Shown: piece after piece, positions 1-11,774 of the stretch | Position numbering within the stretch: position 1 is the stretch's first letter | How the letters are laid out: each line of letters starts with the position of its first letter | Assembly: GCA_013400115.1 (NCBI GenBank) | Contig: VXBP01003486.1 | Coordinates: forward strand, 434,001 to 498,000 | Length of the DNA stretch: 64,000 nucleotides | Direction of reading: 5' to 3' | Origin: Rhinopomastus cyanomelas | Taxonomy: Eukaryota > Chordata > Aves > Bucerotiformes > Rhinopomastidae | The notes under the pieces: model-generated | What the model was told of the DNA's origin: nothing | Seen by the model: only the letters and a program-made list of their open reading frames with translations | Database searches by the model: none | Position numbers and translations under genes: made by a program

Positions 1-3000
1 GAAGAAAGTGGGAGATCACTCTTCTCCAAGCCCTTCTCGAGAAAATCTGAAAAGAATAAAAATCACTGAAGTGGTTTTTGGCTCTCTCAGACCAGTCATT
101 GCTAATCCTAAACTGGATTTCCACATGTAACTACTGACCAGTGTTGACCCAAGTCAGCATAAAGCTTGGATTTACTCTAAAACCTCTAATTTAGAATATG
201 CGCGCTGAAGGAATTGCTTAGTTGAGAGGGGCTGCGTTGGTCATGTCCCTGATACAGATTATCGCTTAGAAGGACTCGGCGTTCCCGAGGACCTGCGGTT
301 TTTGGCAGGAGATACGTTTAAATTTGTAATTGCTCAGCTAGACTTTCGCAGCCTGCTGCTTCGCTCGCTTGCATTCCCTTTTCTTCTCATTAATAAAGTC
401 AGAAGTAGAAACTCCCTTGGACATTCTCTCCGTAGGTTTGCACAGTTGACAATATTCCTTTATAAATCATCTCCCTGTGTAAGCTTTCATTTTGGTTCCT
501 TGCAAAGGGGTTTTCCAGCCCATCTGGTGACACATGTGGTGCGTTGCCAAGCAATAATGGAAATGAACCCATCAACTCATGGTTCCCTTCCCAGGATAAT
601 CTGCTGCCCCATCTGCGTGTTTGCAGCAAACTTCTGCTATTGCAACATCTGCCCAATGGTTATTATATGATCCATTTAATATATTCTAGAGGAGCCATAA
701 CCACCGCTGTGCCTAGATGGGATACCAATAAGGCCTCAGCAGACATGCCAGAGCAGCCTCTCCAGGGGATTGAGCTGGAGCCAGCTTCACCATGGTCGGT
801 TAAGTACACATTCCTTTGGTACATGTGTGCCTAATCTACTTTTAATTGAGCTCTATTGTTTTCATACATGTAGTAAATAAATGTGCACAGGTACCAAAGC
901 TGCTGCTTGTTGACAACACAAACAGTATGCAGCTTGCTGGAGCTTTGGGCAGGCACCCTTGGCAGGAGCTGTGGTAGAGAGTAGTTAATGCGCAGACATA
1001 GTTCTTTGTGCTTTTTGCCTTTTTTTTAATATTTTTTTTGTTAAGGTTTCCTGGATTTTAGTGTCCCAGCGGCTTATTCCGGGTGATTATCACAGCTGAG
1101 TGGAGGTGCAAACACAAGGTCTTGCTCTGCACAGAGATGTCTGTGTGCCAGCATTGTTAGAGGGTATGAACTGGGGTTTGCTTTGCTTTGCTCTCCCTTT
1201 TTTTGATTCATTTGAAGCCTCTGTAGACTGCACTAAAAAGGCAGAATTCTACCACAGTTGTGATTATTCTTGCCTTACAAATATTGCCTTACTCATTTTT
1301 ATTCCCTTTTCACCTGCCTTTTAAAGAACAAGCATGAATATTTTACTTTCCCTATTGTGATTCAGTATCCAGCATGCAATATTTAGAGAAACCTTGGCAT
1401 CCTTTATTTGGTCTATTAAAAAACAGTTGATCGCCAAAAGAGCCACTGCAGGGAGGACAGGATCAGCTGGTGATAAAGACAGTGGTCCCTTCACTCCTTT
1501 CCCTTAGAGCAATGCAAAAAGTTTCTGCTTGGGTAGTACCAGTTTCTAGATGGCAGCTCTTCTCCTGGCCGCTGGCCATCTGTCCATAATCAGCCCTGTT
1601 TTCATAGCGTAGCCCCGTATTCCTGACTAGGAGCTCCTGCTGGGAGACAGCTCTCAGCTCTCAGCCCATCCTTTTCGCAGTGGGGGATGCTGCATCCCTT
1701 CATCAGGATGCTGTCCTTCATCTTAGCAAAGTCTCAAAGTGACATCTAGTGGAATACCTAGTCTCTGTGGGGAAATTTAATTAAACCACAGTCCCTTTAT
1801 ACCAGCACAAATATTGTGAAGGAAAACAACTCAACTCCTTTGACATTTTTGCAAATAGGTTCAGTGGAAACTGCTGTGTTTACTTTAACTGACATTTGTT
1901 TTTTCAGTCAATTATCCCTCAGTCTTTTTTTCTTCCATAATTTATTACATGCAGCTCAGCCATAATAATAAATACAAAGTTGTTTCCCCTTTCTGTTGTT
2001 GTCTTCCAGACTGTGCTACAAAGAAATGAAATAAAAATTACTCTCCCTAATCTCGTTTGCTTTCCCATCTCTGTGGTAGCCCCTGACTATTTATTATGGA
2101 CCTCAACAGTATCAAAGGAGCAGAGTTTAATCCCAAATGTGAACAGGGGATAAATCTGCAACTCTAGTGTTCCTCATGCTTGTGTATTGTTCCAGACTGT
2201 CCTGAAGGCACTAAGGGGTGGTTGGTTTTTTATACTTCAGTAGTCTTTGGAGCAAGTTCTTTAACCATGATCCTTAACTGCGGCTTTTAGCCAGATGGCA
2301 TCTTTGTGATGTAGTTGCTCTATCTGCACTAAAAGACAAACACTCCATCATGTCACTGTTCTTCACTTCTCACTTTTAAATTTGTTCAAGAAGTTCAGAT
2401 AGTCTTTAGAACTCTCCAAAGAAAGTCTACCCAAAACTCCAATTTGTAAAAGGACGGCCCTTATACGGAGGGGTAGCATCACAGGCTGGACTTGTGCAGG
2501 TGATTCCATCGACTTCAGTGCTTGGGTTGTTGCCAGAGCGCCAATGATAAATGAGATTTCTAGCTCTTCAATCAAAAGCTGCTGGAATAGAGCAGAAACA
2601 TTACTTTTTTTTTTTCCTTGCTGTTTGGGAATAAATACATTTGCAAGGGCAGAGCATGTTCCTCACAACTCTTAGGCATGCAGCAGCTGTGCTTTAAATT
2701 ATTTAAGCAAAAGCAGGGAAATAACAAAGCATACGATGCACTTGTTTAATCCATCAGGTCCTGTCATGCTGGTACTTTTCTTTGGGCACCAAAGTAGCCT
2801 GATCTTTAATTAAAAACTTGCATCAAAGCAAACTTGATATTTTACAGCCAAAACTCTTCAGCTGGCCATTTTGTTAGAAAGTATTTTCATTTTCTGCAGT
2901 TATTTTTCATCAAACCCTACCAGCTATTTTTCTTCCTTTCTTCTTCATAAAGAACAAAAGGAGCACCTCAAGATCTACGCAAAGTTTTCTGTTCCATCTG

Positions 3001-3810
3001 GGAAACTCATCAAACAGTCACAAAAATGAAACTGTTTAAAGCAACAGTAAATAGAGATGAGGACATTTGGAATTTGGAAAGCTGAATCCACTGGAAAGGA
3101 GTTATTTTTCAAAGTCCATTTGCCAATAATACAGTGAAGCTGTGACATGTGCAGTGATTCTGTAAAAATCCTTTCTGTTCAGTCTCCCAAATAATCTGAA
3201 AGCAGGAAAGTGAAGAAAGGAAGGAGAAAGGAAAAGAGATAAGAAATTAATATAAAAATCAGCAGTAATTTATAAGGATGCATTGAGGCTTTAATCCTGA
3301 GATTAAATGAACCAATTAATATAGTTAATGTGCTAATGGGCCAAAACAAACGTTAATTAGGAAAAAATTAGAGCAGCTTTTAAAAGATTTCTTTCACTGT
3401 AAATTAAGCATCTGAACAGCTCTAAAAAGCTGCCCCGGAAAGATGACCTCCAGTGACACCGCAAAGGCACCAAAATAGCTGAGCGATCCTCCTGCAGCCT
3501 CTGTGGAAAGATGAGCTCAAACTTGGAGATTGTATTGCTAATTCTGTATCAAAATATGTAAAATTCTATAGCCTTTCTCAAGGCAACACTGTTTGATAAG
3601 GATAATTTTATTAGTTTTAAGTTTAATGCAATTTGATCGACCATACTCATTGAGATAGGAGTTTAAAATTTGCATTCCACGTTGCAGGTTACCTACAAAA
3701 ACAAAGGAATGAGCAGTCATCACTTCAAACAGAGACAAATGTGCTAGAGAAAAAAGGGCCTGATCCTGCCACTTCAACTCAAGCTAGAGACTAATAACAG
3801 CCTTCCTTTT
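1..3810. other. Single-copy non-coding DNA without CR1
   Basis: A+T-rich sequence with no convincing exon and no CR1 fragment, the longest repeat-free block in the first 15 kb. Open frames here are short and show no family resemblance. A TAAT-rich stretch at 3240-3420 is described separately. Confidence 0.6.
3240..3420. promoter_or_regulatory. Candidate conserved non-coding element, homeodomain-site-rich
   Basis: Dense TAAT/ATTA cores (for example ccaattaatatagttaatg and cgttaattag) and one TAATCC at 3292-3297, the bicoid/PITX-type site. It lies inside a repeat-free block of a probable gene desert. Conservation cannot be judged from one sequence, so this rests on motif density and context alone. 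Confidence 0.25.
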
Positions 3811-4323
3811 ATGAGGGAATAGAGTGGAATATTGTGTCCAGTTCTGGGCCACTCAGTTCAAGTAGGACAAGAAACTGCTTGAGAGAGTCCAGCGCAGAGC
3901 CCCACAGATGATGGAGTGAAACATCTCCCTGAAAGGCTGAGGAAGCTGGGTCTAAAAGAAAGAAGGAGAGAAGGAGATTGACAGGTGACCTCATTAATGT
4001 TGATAAATATGGAAAGGGTGGGTGTCAGGAGGATGGAGCCAGGCTCTGCTCAGTGGTATCCAATGATGGGACAAGGGGCAACAGGTATCAGCTGGAACAT
4101 AGAAAGTTCCACATCAATCTGATAAGGAACTTCTTCTGAGTGAAGGTGACAGAGCCCTGGAACGGGCTGCCTGGGGGAATTGTTGAGTCACCTTCTCTGG
4201 AGATGTTTAAAACCCACCTGGACATGTTTCTGTGTGACCTAATCTAGGTGATCTTGCTCTGGCAGGAGGATTGGACTGGATGATTTTTCAAAGTCCCTTC
4301 CAGTCCCTAAATTCTGTGATTCT
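3811..4323 (+). mobile_element. CR1 LINE, 3' end of ORF2 plus 3' UTR
   Basis: Sense CR1 beginning in the region encoding VQFW (here degraded: gtgtccagttctgggcc) and running through gggtgggtgtcaggaggatgg and gagatgtttaaaacccacct to the tail ccctaaattctgtgattct. Several indels break ORF2. It belongs to the type that is most abundant in this window. Confidence 0.93.
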
Positions 4324-6403
4324 CAGGATGATTCTGGTCCTGGTATTAAAAAAAAAAAACAAGTCTACACAAGAGACAACGATACCTGTGCTTGTTAAGA
4401 AGTTTCTTCATATGAGTTAGACTGACATGTGACATAAGGCACTACTGCATATAACTGCTAATTTCCTGAGAACCAGTTTACTTTTGACCACCAGCAGGGT
4501 TTATTTGTTTTTCATTAGCATATGGCTAAAGCTGTCCGTGTAACCACATCCAGATTGCTAATACAAAAATATTGTCTGAGTCACATATGGAATCTGGAGG
4601 CTCTGGGTATAATGAGGGGAGGGAGCAGTGTATCAACCTGTGCAGGTACTGAGTGTCTCTGTTACCCAAAGCACATTGTGCCGCTATTTTCAGCCAGCAT
4701 CTCTGAAAATCTGCCTCTACGTGGTGTTGCTGTAGACCAGGGCTTTTGCAGACCAAGCCTTTTCATCTTCTCTTCTTTTTTTTGAATGACTTAGTGCTCT
4801 ATCATCACTCCTGACATTTTAATTAAACTCTAACTAACTTAATAGAAATAACACAGGTCCTTACATTCTGTGAAATGAAAGGATTTAGCTGAATCACAAC
4901 AAAACTACCTCCAGTTTTCACATCCTGCTCCAATCACAAATGATGCTCACCGTGCACCGTGGTCATTTTTGGTGAGCGCTGTTGGGTTTTCTGCCCTGGT
5001 TCTGTGCGGTGGAGCTATATCCTAAGTCAGGCTGGGCTGCAGATACTAACAAATCTGCAACAAATCTACAAACCCAGTGTGGTGCCAACACACGATTCTT
5101 GAAACCCTAGTAATGATCTAAGGCCCTAGGAAGTCGCTGTCCATTTTATCACGAGATGCCAGTAGGGCTGTTGCTGTTTTGAGCTACACCGTGTGCTTTT
5201 AGGGTGCTGTCTCTTCTTGTCACTATTCACTCTCTCAAGGCTTTATCTGCAGATGCCTTCTTGCAGATCAGACTGCACCTCTGTCTTACGGCGGTGTAAA
5301 GTTGATGCTTGGGGCACAGGGGGAGAAGGAGTGGAAGAGGGAAGCAATTATTCTCCCCATACATAGACACTTCCTCCTGCTCTTCCACCCATTAGAAGCA
5401 CAGGAAGTTCATCCTCAAACCATATGGTACCTAGAGATATGCTGTGAGTCTTGGGGGAATGCCAGGGCCCAGCAGTACCCTCAGGGTCCAGGGAGCCCTT
5501 CTCCTCACCGCCTCTCCCCAGCCTTCCATGGCTCAGTTTCCTCCACAGGTTCCCTTCTCCCACTTGTGCCCACGCGTCTCGTCCCTAGCCTGCAGCACCT
5601 GTGCTGCATTACAGCACCGAAAGCAATACCCACCCTGAGCCAGGTAAACTGCATTTCATTTGTCAGCCCCAGAAAAGCCCCTGGAATTAATCCATTCTGC
5701 AGCCTTTGATAGTCTGTGACTGAGAGGCTGGGTGGAGGCACTGGGGGCACTCTGGGAAGGGTCACCTCAGTGCCTTTTATACAGAGGTCTGAGCGCACCC
5801 CGTTACGTTGGAGCGGAGCAGCAGTAATTGCTTCATGACTGCGCTGCGCTGTTTCTCTCGAATGTCAATGATGTAATCAAAGTCACTCAACGTAGAATTG
5901 GCAGCCGCGCAAGAGCTTGTCTGCTTTGCCATTTGAGATCCACTCTGTTAGGAAGACCTGCTTACAATTTAAAATATATTATTTCCTTCAAAGTGGCAGA
6001 GGTTTGAAAAATAGCATGTGATGCACTAATAAATTATTCAGTCTTCTGAGCAGGCTATATGAAAAGCACATTTTTCTGCCGGCATCTGGCTAGGCATTTG
6101 CAACTGTTTCTCTTGGATCCCGACCACAGCACACTTAGCCATGGGTCTGTGACCTCCACAAAGGATTAATGCAATATGTTGTGCACAGGGCTGCTAATGA
6201 AGGTCACTTGGAAACGTAGACTAGCGCTGCCCACCTTCTCGGTGCTGTTAGCTGCACAGACTGTGTCATTCGCTGTCTACGTGCGCTGCAAAAAACAGGC
6301 AGAGGAGCCAGTTCCCTTACTCCAGTTAAGTGCTACCACTGCCCAGTGTGACAGGGTTGCTGGAGTTATGTCTCACAGGACCAGACACAGGACACTGTCT
6401 AGC
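4324..6403. other. Single-copy non-coding DNA
   Basis: No repeat or exon recognised. A 135-codon plus frame at 5302-5709 has no family resemblance and low-complexity Pro/Ser content, and is taken as chance. Confidence 0.5.
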
Positions 6404-6481
6404 TGATTGTGGTGATGTTCGGTTGTAGGCTGGACTTGATCTTAGAGGTCTTTTCCAGCCTCAATAATTCTGTGATTCTGT
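6404..6481 (+). mobile_element. CR1 3' tail fragment
   Basis: About 78 nt of a subfamily ending ggctggacttgatcttagag, then gtcttttccagcctcaataattctgtgattctg. It shares the cctcaataattctgtg ending with the copy that ends at 30619. Confidence 0.85.
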
Positions 6482-7589
6482 TGCTGCAGTGCCACCTCTG
6501 ATACTCAGAACTTGAGACCAAACCCTTAACAACTGTTTTTATGGAAGAGAAACTGATGTAACTGCAGTGGTAGGGAGGTCTTTGCTCATCCCTGTCAAAC
6601 TTAACAAGAGAGAGCAGTACTACTCCTCCATTAAGGAAAACTCATCCTTTGTGCTTTGATTCACTTTCTAGAAGCTGGTTGGGGCTGGACACTATTTCTT
6701 TTTGTTAGGAGGAAGATGAATTGCCTGCAGTGCTCAGGACCCCAGTCTAAACCTAGAGATGTTCTTACAGGAGAGGCATCAGGGTATTGTTTATCCAAGA
6801 GAACTGAAACCAGTTGGCAGCTCAAGACACCTGTTTACTTTCTCTTCTGCCTTGGAAATGGTACTGTGCAGTCAGATCTGCAATGGGAAGACTTATGGTG
6901 GGGATTTGTTCTATAGAATGTGATTAATTTATTGGGTTTATTGTGTACCTGCCTTCCGCATTCAGAGATGTATTCCATCATGACATGAGCACTGGGGTGG
7001 TTTGCAGCAACATGCAGGAAGCCAAAACACTATCTGTCCCCTCCAGCATGCTGAGTTTCATGGCTGGGTACACTCTGTCATTGGGCACTGGATAAACAAT
7101 GATCCACACAGAACATTTCATTTTGGTGACAAAAGGTGTGTGGTGTGCCAGGACACAGTCAGCTAAGATATATCAGGATTTGAATGCCCTGGGCTTTCAT
7201 TTTGATGAAAGACTCTTGCATAGCAACAAAAGGAGAAATAATCGGTACTGCCTAGGGTCTGGCATCAGTCAGGCTCAAAGCAGTTTCTTTGCCAAGGTAA
7301 ATACATCTTCTGTATCTTGGGATAGGCTGGATAGCTGGTGTGTTGGTACTAAAAGAAAACAAAATTTGGGCATGTTTAGACTAAGAGGAGAAGTTGGAGT
7401 CCTACATGACAATGAAAAAGTGCACAGTCTTGTTAGCTTGCAACAAATCCAGGAAGTCAGAATCCTCATTAAATTTAAGGAAAAAAATCACAACAATGAG
7501 GAAAAAAAACCCAGCCAGGTTATGCCCTCCTGTTATTTTGATGTGCAGTTTGGTACAAGGAGTATTGACCCAGGGCAGGAAGGAATAAG
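6482..7589. other. Non-coding DNA with a 169-codon chance frame
   Basis: The plus frame 7099-7608 runs into the CR1 tail at 7590, so its end is repeat-derived. It has no recognisable domain. No other feature was found. Confidence 0.5.
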
Positions 7590-7649
7590 ATATGTTGGGT
7601 TGGACTAGATGACTTTTGGAGGTCCCTTCCAGGGCTATGATTCTGTGAT
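7590..7649 (+). mobile_element. CR1 3' tail fragment
   Basis: tatgttgggttggactagat, gacttttggaggtcccttcc, then gctatgattctgtgat. Strongly 5'-truncated sense copy. Confidence 0.8.
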
Positions 7650-7953
7650 ACCTGCCTGTACATGGACTGAGATGTAAGACCTCACACACAGGGACAGAAC
7701 TCGAACCACTTTGTCGTATATTCCCCCTAATTCTTCAGCTGCCTCTCCTGGCTTGCATCCATCCCCACACAAACAGGCCACACAGACAAAAGGTCTTTGT
7801 CTGCCTCTCACACACAGCACACGTTTGTGATAAAAGTAACTGAGTCCAGTGACACTTGAGAGTGAAGGAAACATAGAAGATGAAGGCTGGGAAGGGGTCT
7901 TACCAATCTGAAGCAGTTACTGCCCCAATAATTTGAGGGTTGGGAACACAACT

Positions 7954-8078
7954 CGTCCCTTCTAACCCTGACTGACTCTATGACTTGATCTAGGTGATCC
8001 TGCTGTGGCAGGGGGATTGGACTAGATGATCTCTCGAGGTCCCTTCCAATCCCTAACGATTCTGTGATTCTGTGATTC
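7954..8078 (+). mobile_element. CR1 3' end with an extra upstream 3'-end-like segment
   Basis: Starts with cccttctaaccctgactgac (itself like the last bases of a CR1) and continues into tgatctaggtgatcctgctg and a normal tail with the octamer repeated (gattctgtgattctgtgatt). The same double structure recurs at 39686. Confidence 0.88.
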
Positions 8079-9332
8079 ATCTTCTGAGCACTGAGGCGTG
8101 TTTGGCCGATATCGCGTAACTCAGCCCCTGACTGCGTGTCAGCAGATAACCAGAGGATGATATTCCCAGCTCTGCAGTAGCTAGGCTGACCTTCTGCAAG
8201 GCTTTTAACCTTGAGCTAATAAGCACTGTCCTTCAAGGGCTACAACATTAAACTGCAGCTGTTTACTATTTACACAAAGGACTGACATGTGAGCCTTCCC
8301 ATCACGCAGTTTTTCTTCAAAAAGAGGAAAAAAGTTGAGATTCTATTACATTCGCGACTCACAGCGAGGGCAGCTGTCGCTCACGAGCTCTTTTTTGAGC
8401 TTCACTCATGGTCAGAGACAATATTAATTTTTTCAATCATTTTCTTCTCCATTTGTTGTTCAACACCAACCCATGAAAAATGAACACTGCTGTAATGATT
8501 GAGTATGAAGCTGGGGGTTGAAAGTGAAGGCTAGAACCGTTGGGCTGTATATAAAAAGGGTTTGGGGGGTTCTTTTCTCTGTCTTTTATTTTTTTTTAGA
8601 TGATAATATATTGTTTGTGAATGGCTTATTTATTAGAGCCATGTGTAGCCTAAAAGGTTTGTAAAGATGATTACTAAAGCATATCCATATGTGGAATGTG
8701 TGTGCATATTTGTAAACCTGGCAATTTGTCCAAAAAGAAATTTTTTAAAGGTTTATAGAAAAAAAAAAAGGTCTCTTGAATTGTGTAGGGTTATTCTTTC
8801 TTCTTAATAGTAGGCAATATATTTTCAAAGCTATTGTGCTTTGCAAAACTTGGGCTTTAGTTCTGACATCAGATGTATATGGCCTGTTGTATACGTCTAA
8901 AATGATGAATAATCTAAATATCTGATAGTCTGACATCAATCATAGCAGAAAATTGCTGCTTTGCCAACGTATCATATTCTCCAAGTATCGTATTAGATCA
9001 GACACAGACCTGCTTTGGGAGGTAACAAAACCACTTATGGAGAGCTGAGAGCTCTAACATGATGGGAACTGGCTTGGTTTTGTTAAGTGTTTGAACCTTG
9101 GGGTACCAGACTTCTTTTTAAAGAAACTTTTAGCTGGATCCCAGTCAGCTGTAAGTTTTGGAAATAGTGGAGGGTCAGACAACAAACAAGCACTCTTGCC
9201 TCTGCTCTTAACACATGGGTCTAAATGCAGAGCTGTTGTGTTACTGTGAGCAGAGAGGTTTGCTCACAGAACTGATGGGGCTGAGAACAGGACTTCTTCT
9301 GTCATGTGTTCCAAGACACTACAGGTGTGTAG
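8079..9332. other. Single-copy A+T-rich non-coding DNA
   Basis: No exon or repeat recognised. Confidence 0.5.
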
Positions 9333-9660
9333 TGGAATATGGAAATGTGGAAAGGGTGGGTGTCAGGAGGATGGAGCCAGGCTCTGCTCAGTGGTATCCA
9401 ATGATAGAACAAGGGGCAACGGGTGTAAGCTGGAACATAGAAGGTTCCACATCAATCTGAGAAGGAACTTCTTCATGGTGAGGGTGACAGAGCACTGGAA
9501 GGGGCTGCCCAGGGGCCTTGTGAAGTCTCCTTCTCTGGAGTTTAAAGCTCTCCTGGACTGTTCCTGTGTGACTGGATTTAGAGGATCCTGCTGTGGCAGG
9601 AGGATTGGACTGGATGATCTTGTGAGGTCCCTTCCAATCCCTAATGCTCTGTGATCATGT
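9333..9660 (+). mobile_element. CR1 LINE, last part of ORF2 and 3' UTR
   Basis: Sense copy of the abundant young type (ggtgtcaggaggatggagcc, ggaacttcttcatggtgagg, ctgctgtggcaggaggattg). A short deletion replaces the usual gagatgtttaaaacc with gagtttaaagc. Confidence 0.93.
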
Positions 9661-11255
9661 GAATGGGTTCCATTGGGTCTGACAGCATTAAACCAGGCTT
9701 TTAGAGCCTTTGTAGAAGGCATTGTACTAAGAGGAATGTCCTGCAGAGCACCTCAGAGGCAGGCTGCTGTCTACTGGTCTCTCTGTAAAGGAAAAGAAGG
9801 AGTCACAGACAGGTGCTCCCTAGCAAAGCAGTACAATCACCACAGCAAACCCATGAGCTGATACTGCAGAGAGGGAATGGGCTTGTAACTCAGCATTGAC
9901 AATAGTCAACCAGTGGAAAGAAACTCTTGTATTTGTCTATGTGGCTAATTCAGGCCCAGGGCTTGTTTGCTGCTCCCCAGTCTGGGGAGATGCACAGTCA
10001 CCTACAAGAGTCTCCCCTCACTGCTGTTCTGCAAATGCCCCAGACTTATCACAGTGTCCGTAGCAGCACTGAACCCCCACTCTGTGGGTCATCCTGTGAA
10101 GTCAAGGTGTTGAACTCTTTATTTCATCTTTTCCAGCACGTGTGTCCAGGTAACAAAAGCAGCAGATAGCTGGGAAAGCAGCCTCAGCGACTTTCTGTGT
10201 AGTCAAGGGTTTATATTCAGGAAATAGGGAAGTGATTAAGTTATGGACACAGTTAAGTGCTTTGTTTTATCAAGGCATAAATATTTATTGGGAGTACTCA
10301 CATAAATGAATTGAAGGATTATTTAAAATCATTTTTGGGTTGCCAGAATACCTCACTGATTTGGAGTGCAGTTAGGAAAGATCAGAAAATCATGTCCCAC
10401 CAAAGAGAAAATACAGGTTTATGAGAGAAAAAGATGTAGTAAACAGACCAATCTGAAACTCAATTTGAAACTTAAAAGGGATTTGGGAAGTCAAACACTG
10501 GAACCTATGATTTGCTTCTTATGTTAAAAATAGCACCTCCTTCACATCTCCTTAGGTTCAGGCTTATTTCAAACAATTCTAGTTTATAAAGACCATTCTA
10601 TGGAAAAATATTTAATAAATTAACTTTCCTTTAGGCAGACACTTCAGCTGCAATAATAAACCACACCTGAATTTTATGAACAAATCAGTTGTAGGGCGAA
10701 GCCAAAGGTTTATGCCCATAAAGAGTTTTGTGTTATAGCTCAACATAGAAAATATTTAGGAAGAGGTGTTGCAGCACTGATGCTGGTGGTTATCTTCAGG
10801 CAACTGTTATTTTGAGGAGCAATTTAAATATTTAAAATGAGTAACTGTAGTGAATGGCTATGTGGAATACCTGTAGATTTTTGTAGCTGGAAGTTATAAA
10901 AATGTAGAACTAGGCTCTTTCATTTTGGCTGTAGCAAGTCTCTGCATCTGTACCAACAGTTTAACGGAGGGAAGTTGTGGGACATTGTGCAGTAATTGTG
11001 AGTGTGATTGATGCTGGTTTAAAAGTCTTCAGACTGGCTGGTTTCATTTTTGTGAAGGATGAGCAATGGTTCCACAGAGTTTAAACTGTTACTGAGTACT
11101 TCAGAATTTCTCACCAGGTGTCTGTACTCATTATGCTTTCTAGTCTGGTGTTTAATTAGACATCTCAGAAATATCAGTGGCCCTATGATTCTTTGTATTC
11201 ACCAAAATGAAAAATCTTGTACCACATTGATCAGATTACATCCTTGATACATCCC
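9661..11255. other. Single-copy non-coding DNA
   Basis: A+T-rich, no CR1 and no convincing exon. Confidence 0.5.
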
Positions 11256-11340
11256 ATCATAGAATCATTAGGGATTGGAAGGGACCTGGAAAGATCATCT
11301 AGTCCAATCCCCCTGACACAGCAGGATCACCCAGACCAAT
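11256..11340 (-). mobile_element. CR1 3' end fragment, minus strand
   Basis: catcatagaatcattaggga, ttggaagggacctgg, then atctagtccaatccccctg. About 85 nt, truncated exactly where the next, oppositely oriented CR1 begins, giving a head-to-head pair. Confidence 0.9.
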
Positions 11341-11774
11341 CATGATTAGGGGACTGGAGCACTTGCCTTATGAGGAGAGACTGAAAGATCTGGGACTTTT
11401 CAGCTTGGAGAGGAGAAGGTTATGAGGGGACTCAATCACTGTCAATAAACCCATGAGGGCTGGGTGTCAAGAAGAGACACAATCTCTTTTCACTGGTGCC
11501 CTGTGATAGGACAAGGGGCAGTAGGTGTCAGTTGGAGCACAGAAAGTTCCATTCAATATGAGGAAGAACTTCTTCACTGTAAGGGTTATAGAGCACTGGG
11601 ATGGGCTGCCCAGGGAGGTTGTGGAGTCTCCTTCTCTGGAGACTTTTCAGACCCATCTGGACACATTTCTATGTAACCTGTATCAGGTTCTATGATCGCT
11701 CGAGCAGGAGGGTTGGACGCGATGACCCCTGGAGGTCCCTTCCAACTCCTAATGATCTGTATATCTTTGTATCT
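11341..11774 (+). mobile_element. CR1 LINE of the Tgtatatc-tail type
   Basis: Sense ORF2 3' part (gactggagcacttgccttat, gagaggagaaggttatgagg) and 3' UTR with ctcgagcaggagggttggac and gatgacccctggaggtccct. It ends aatgatctgtatatctttgtat, not in the usual ATTCTGTG octamer. Related copies: 15636, 39063 and 55746. Confidence 0.92.

Noticed and set aside
5302..5798. Overlapping frames on both strands near 5.3-5.8 kb as a gene
   Set aside because: Composition is Pro/Ser/Leu-rich on all frames, there is no domain, and there is no splice or promoter context.
7099..7608. 169-codon plus-strand frame
   Set aside because: Its end runs into a CR1 tail (YVGLD) and the rest has no family resemblance.
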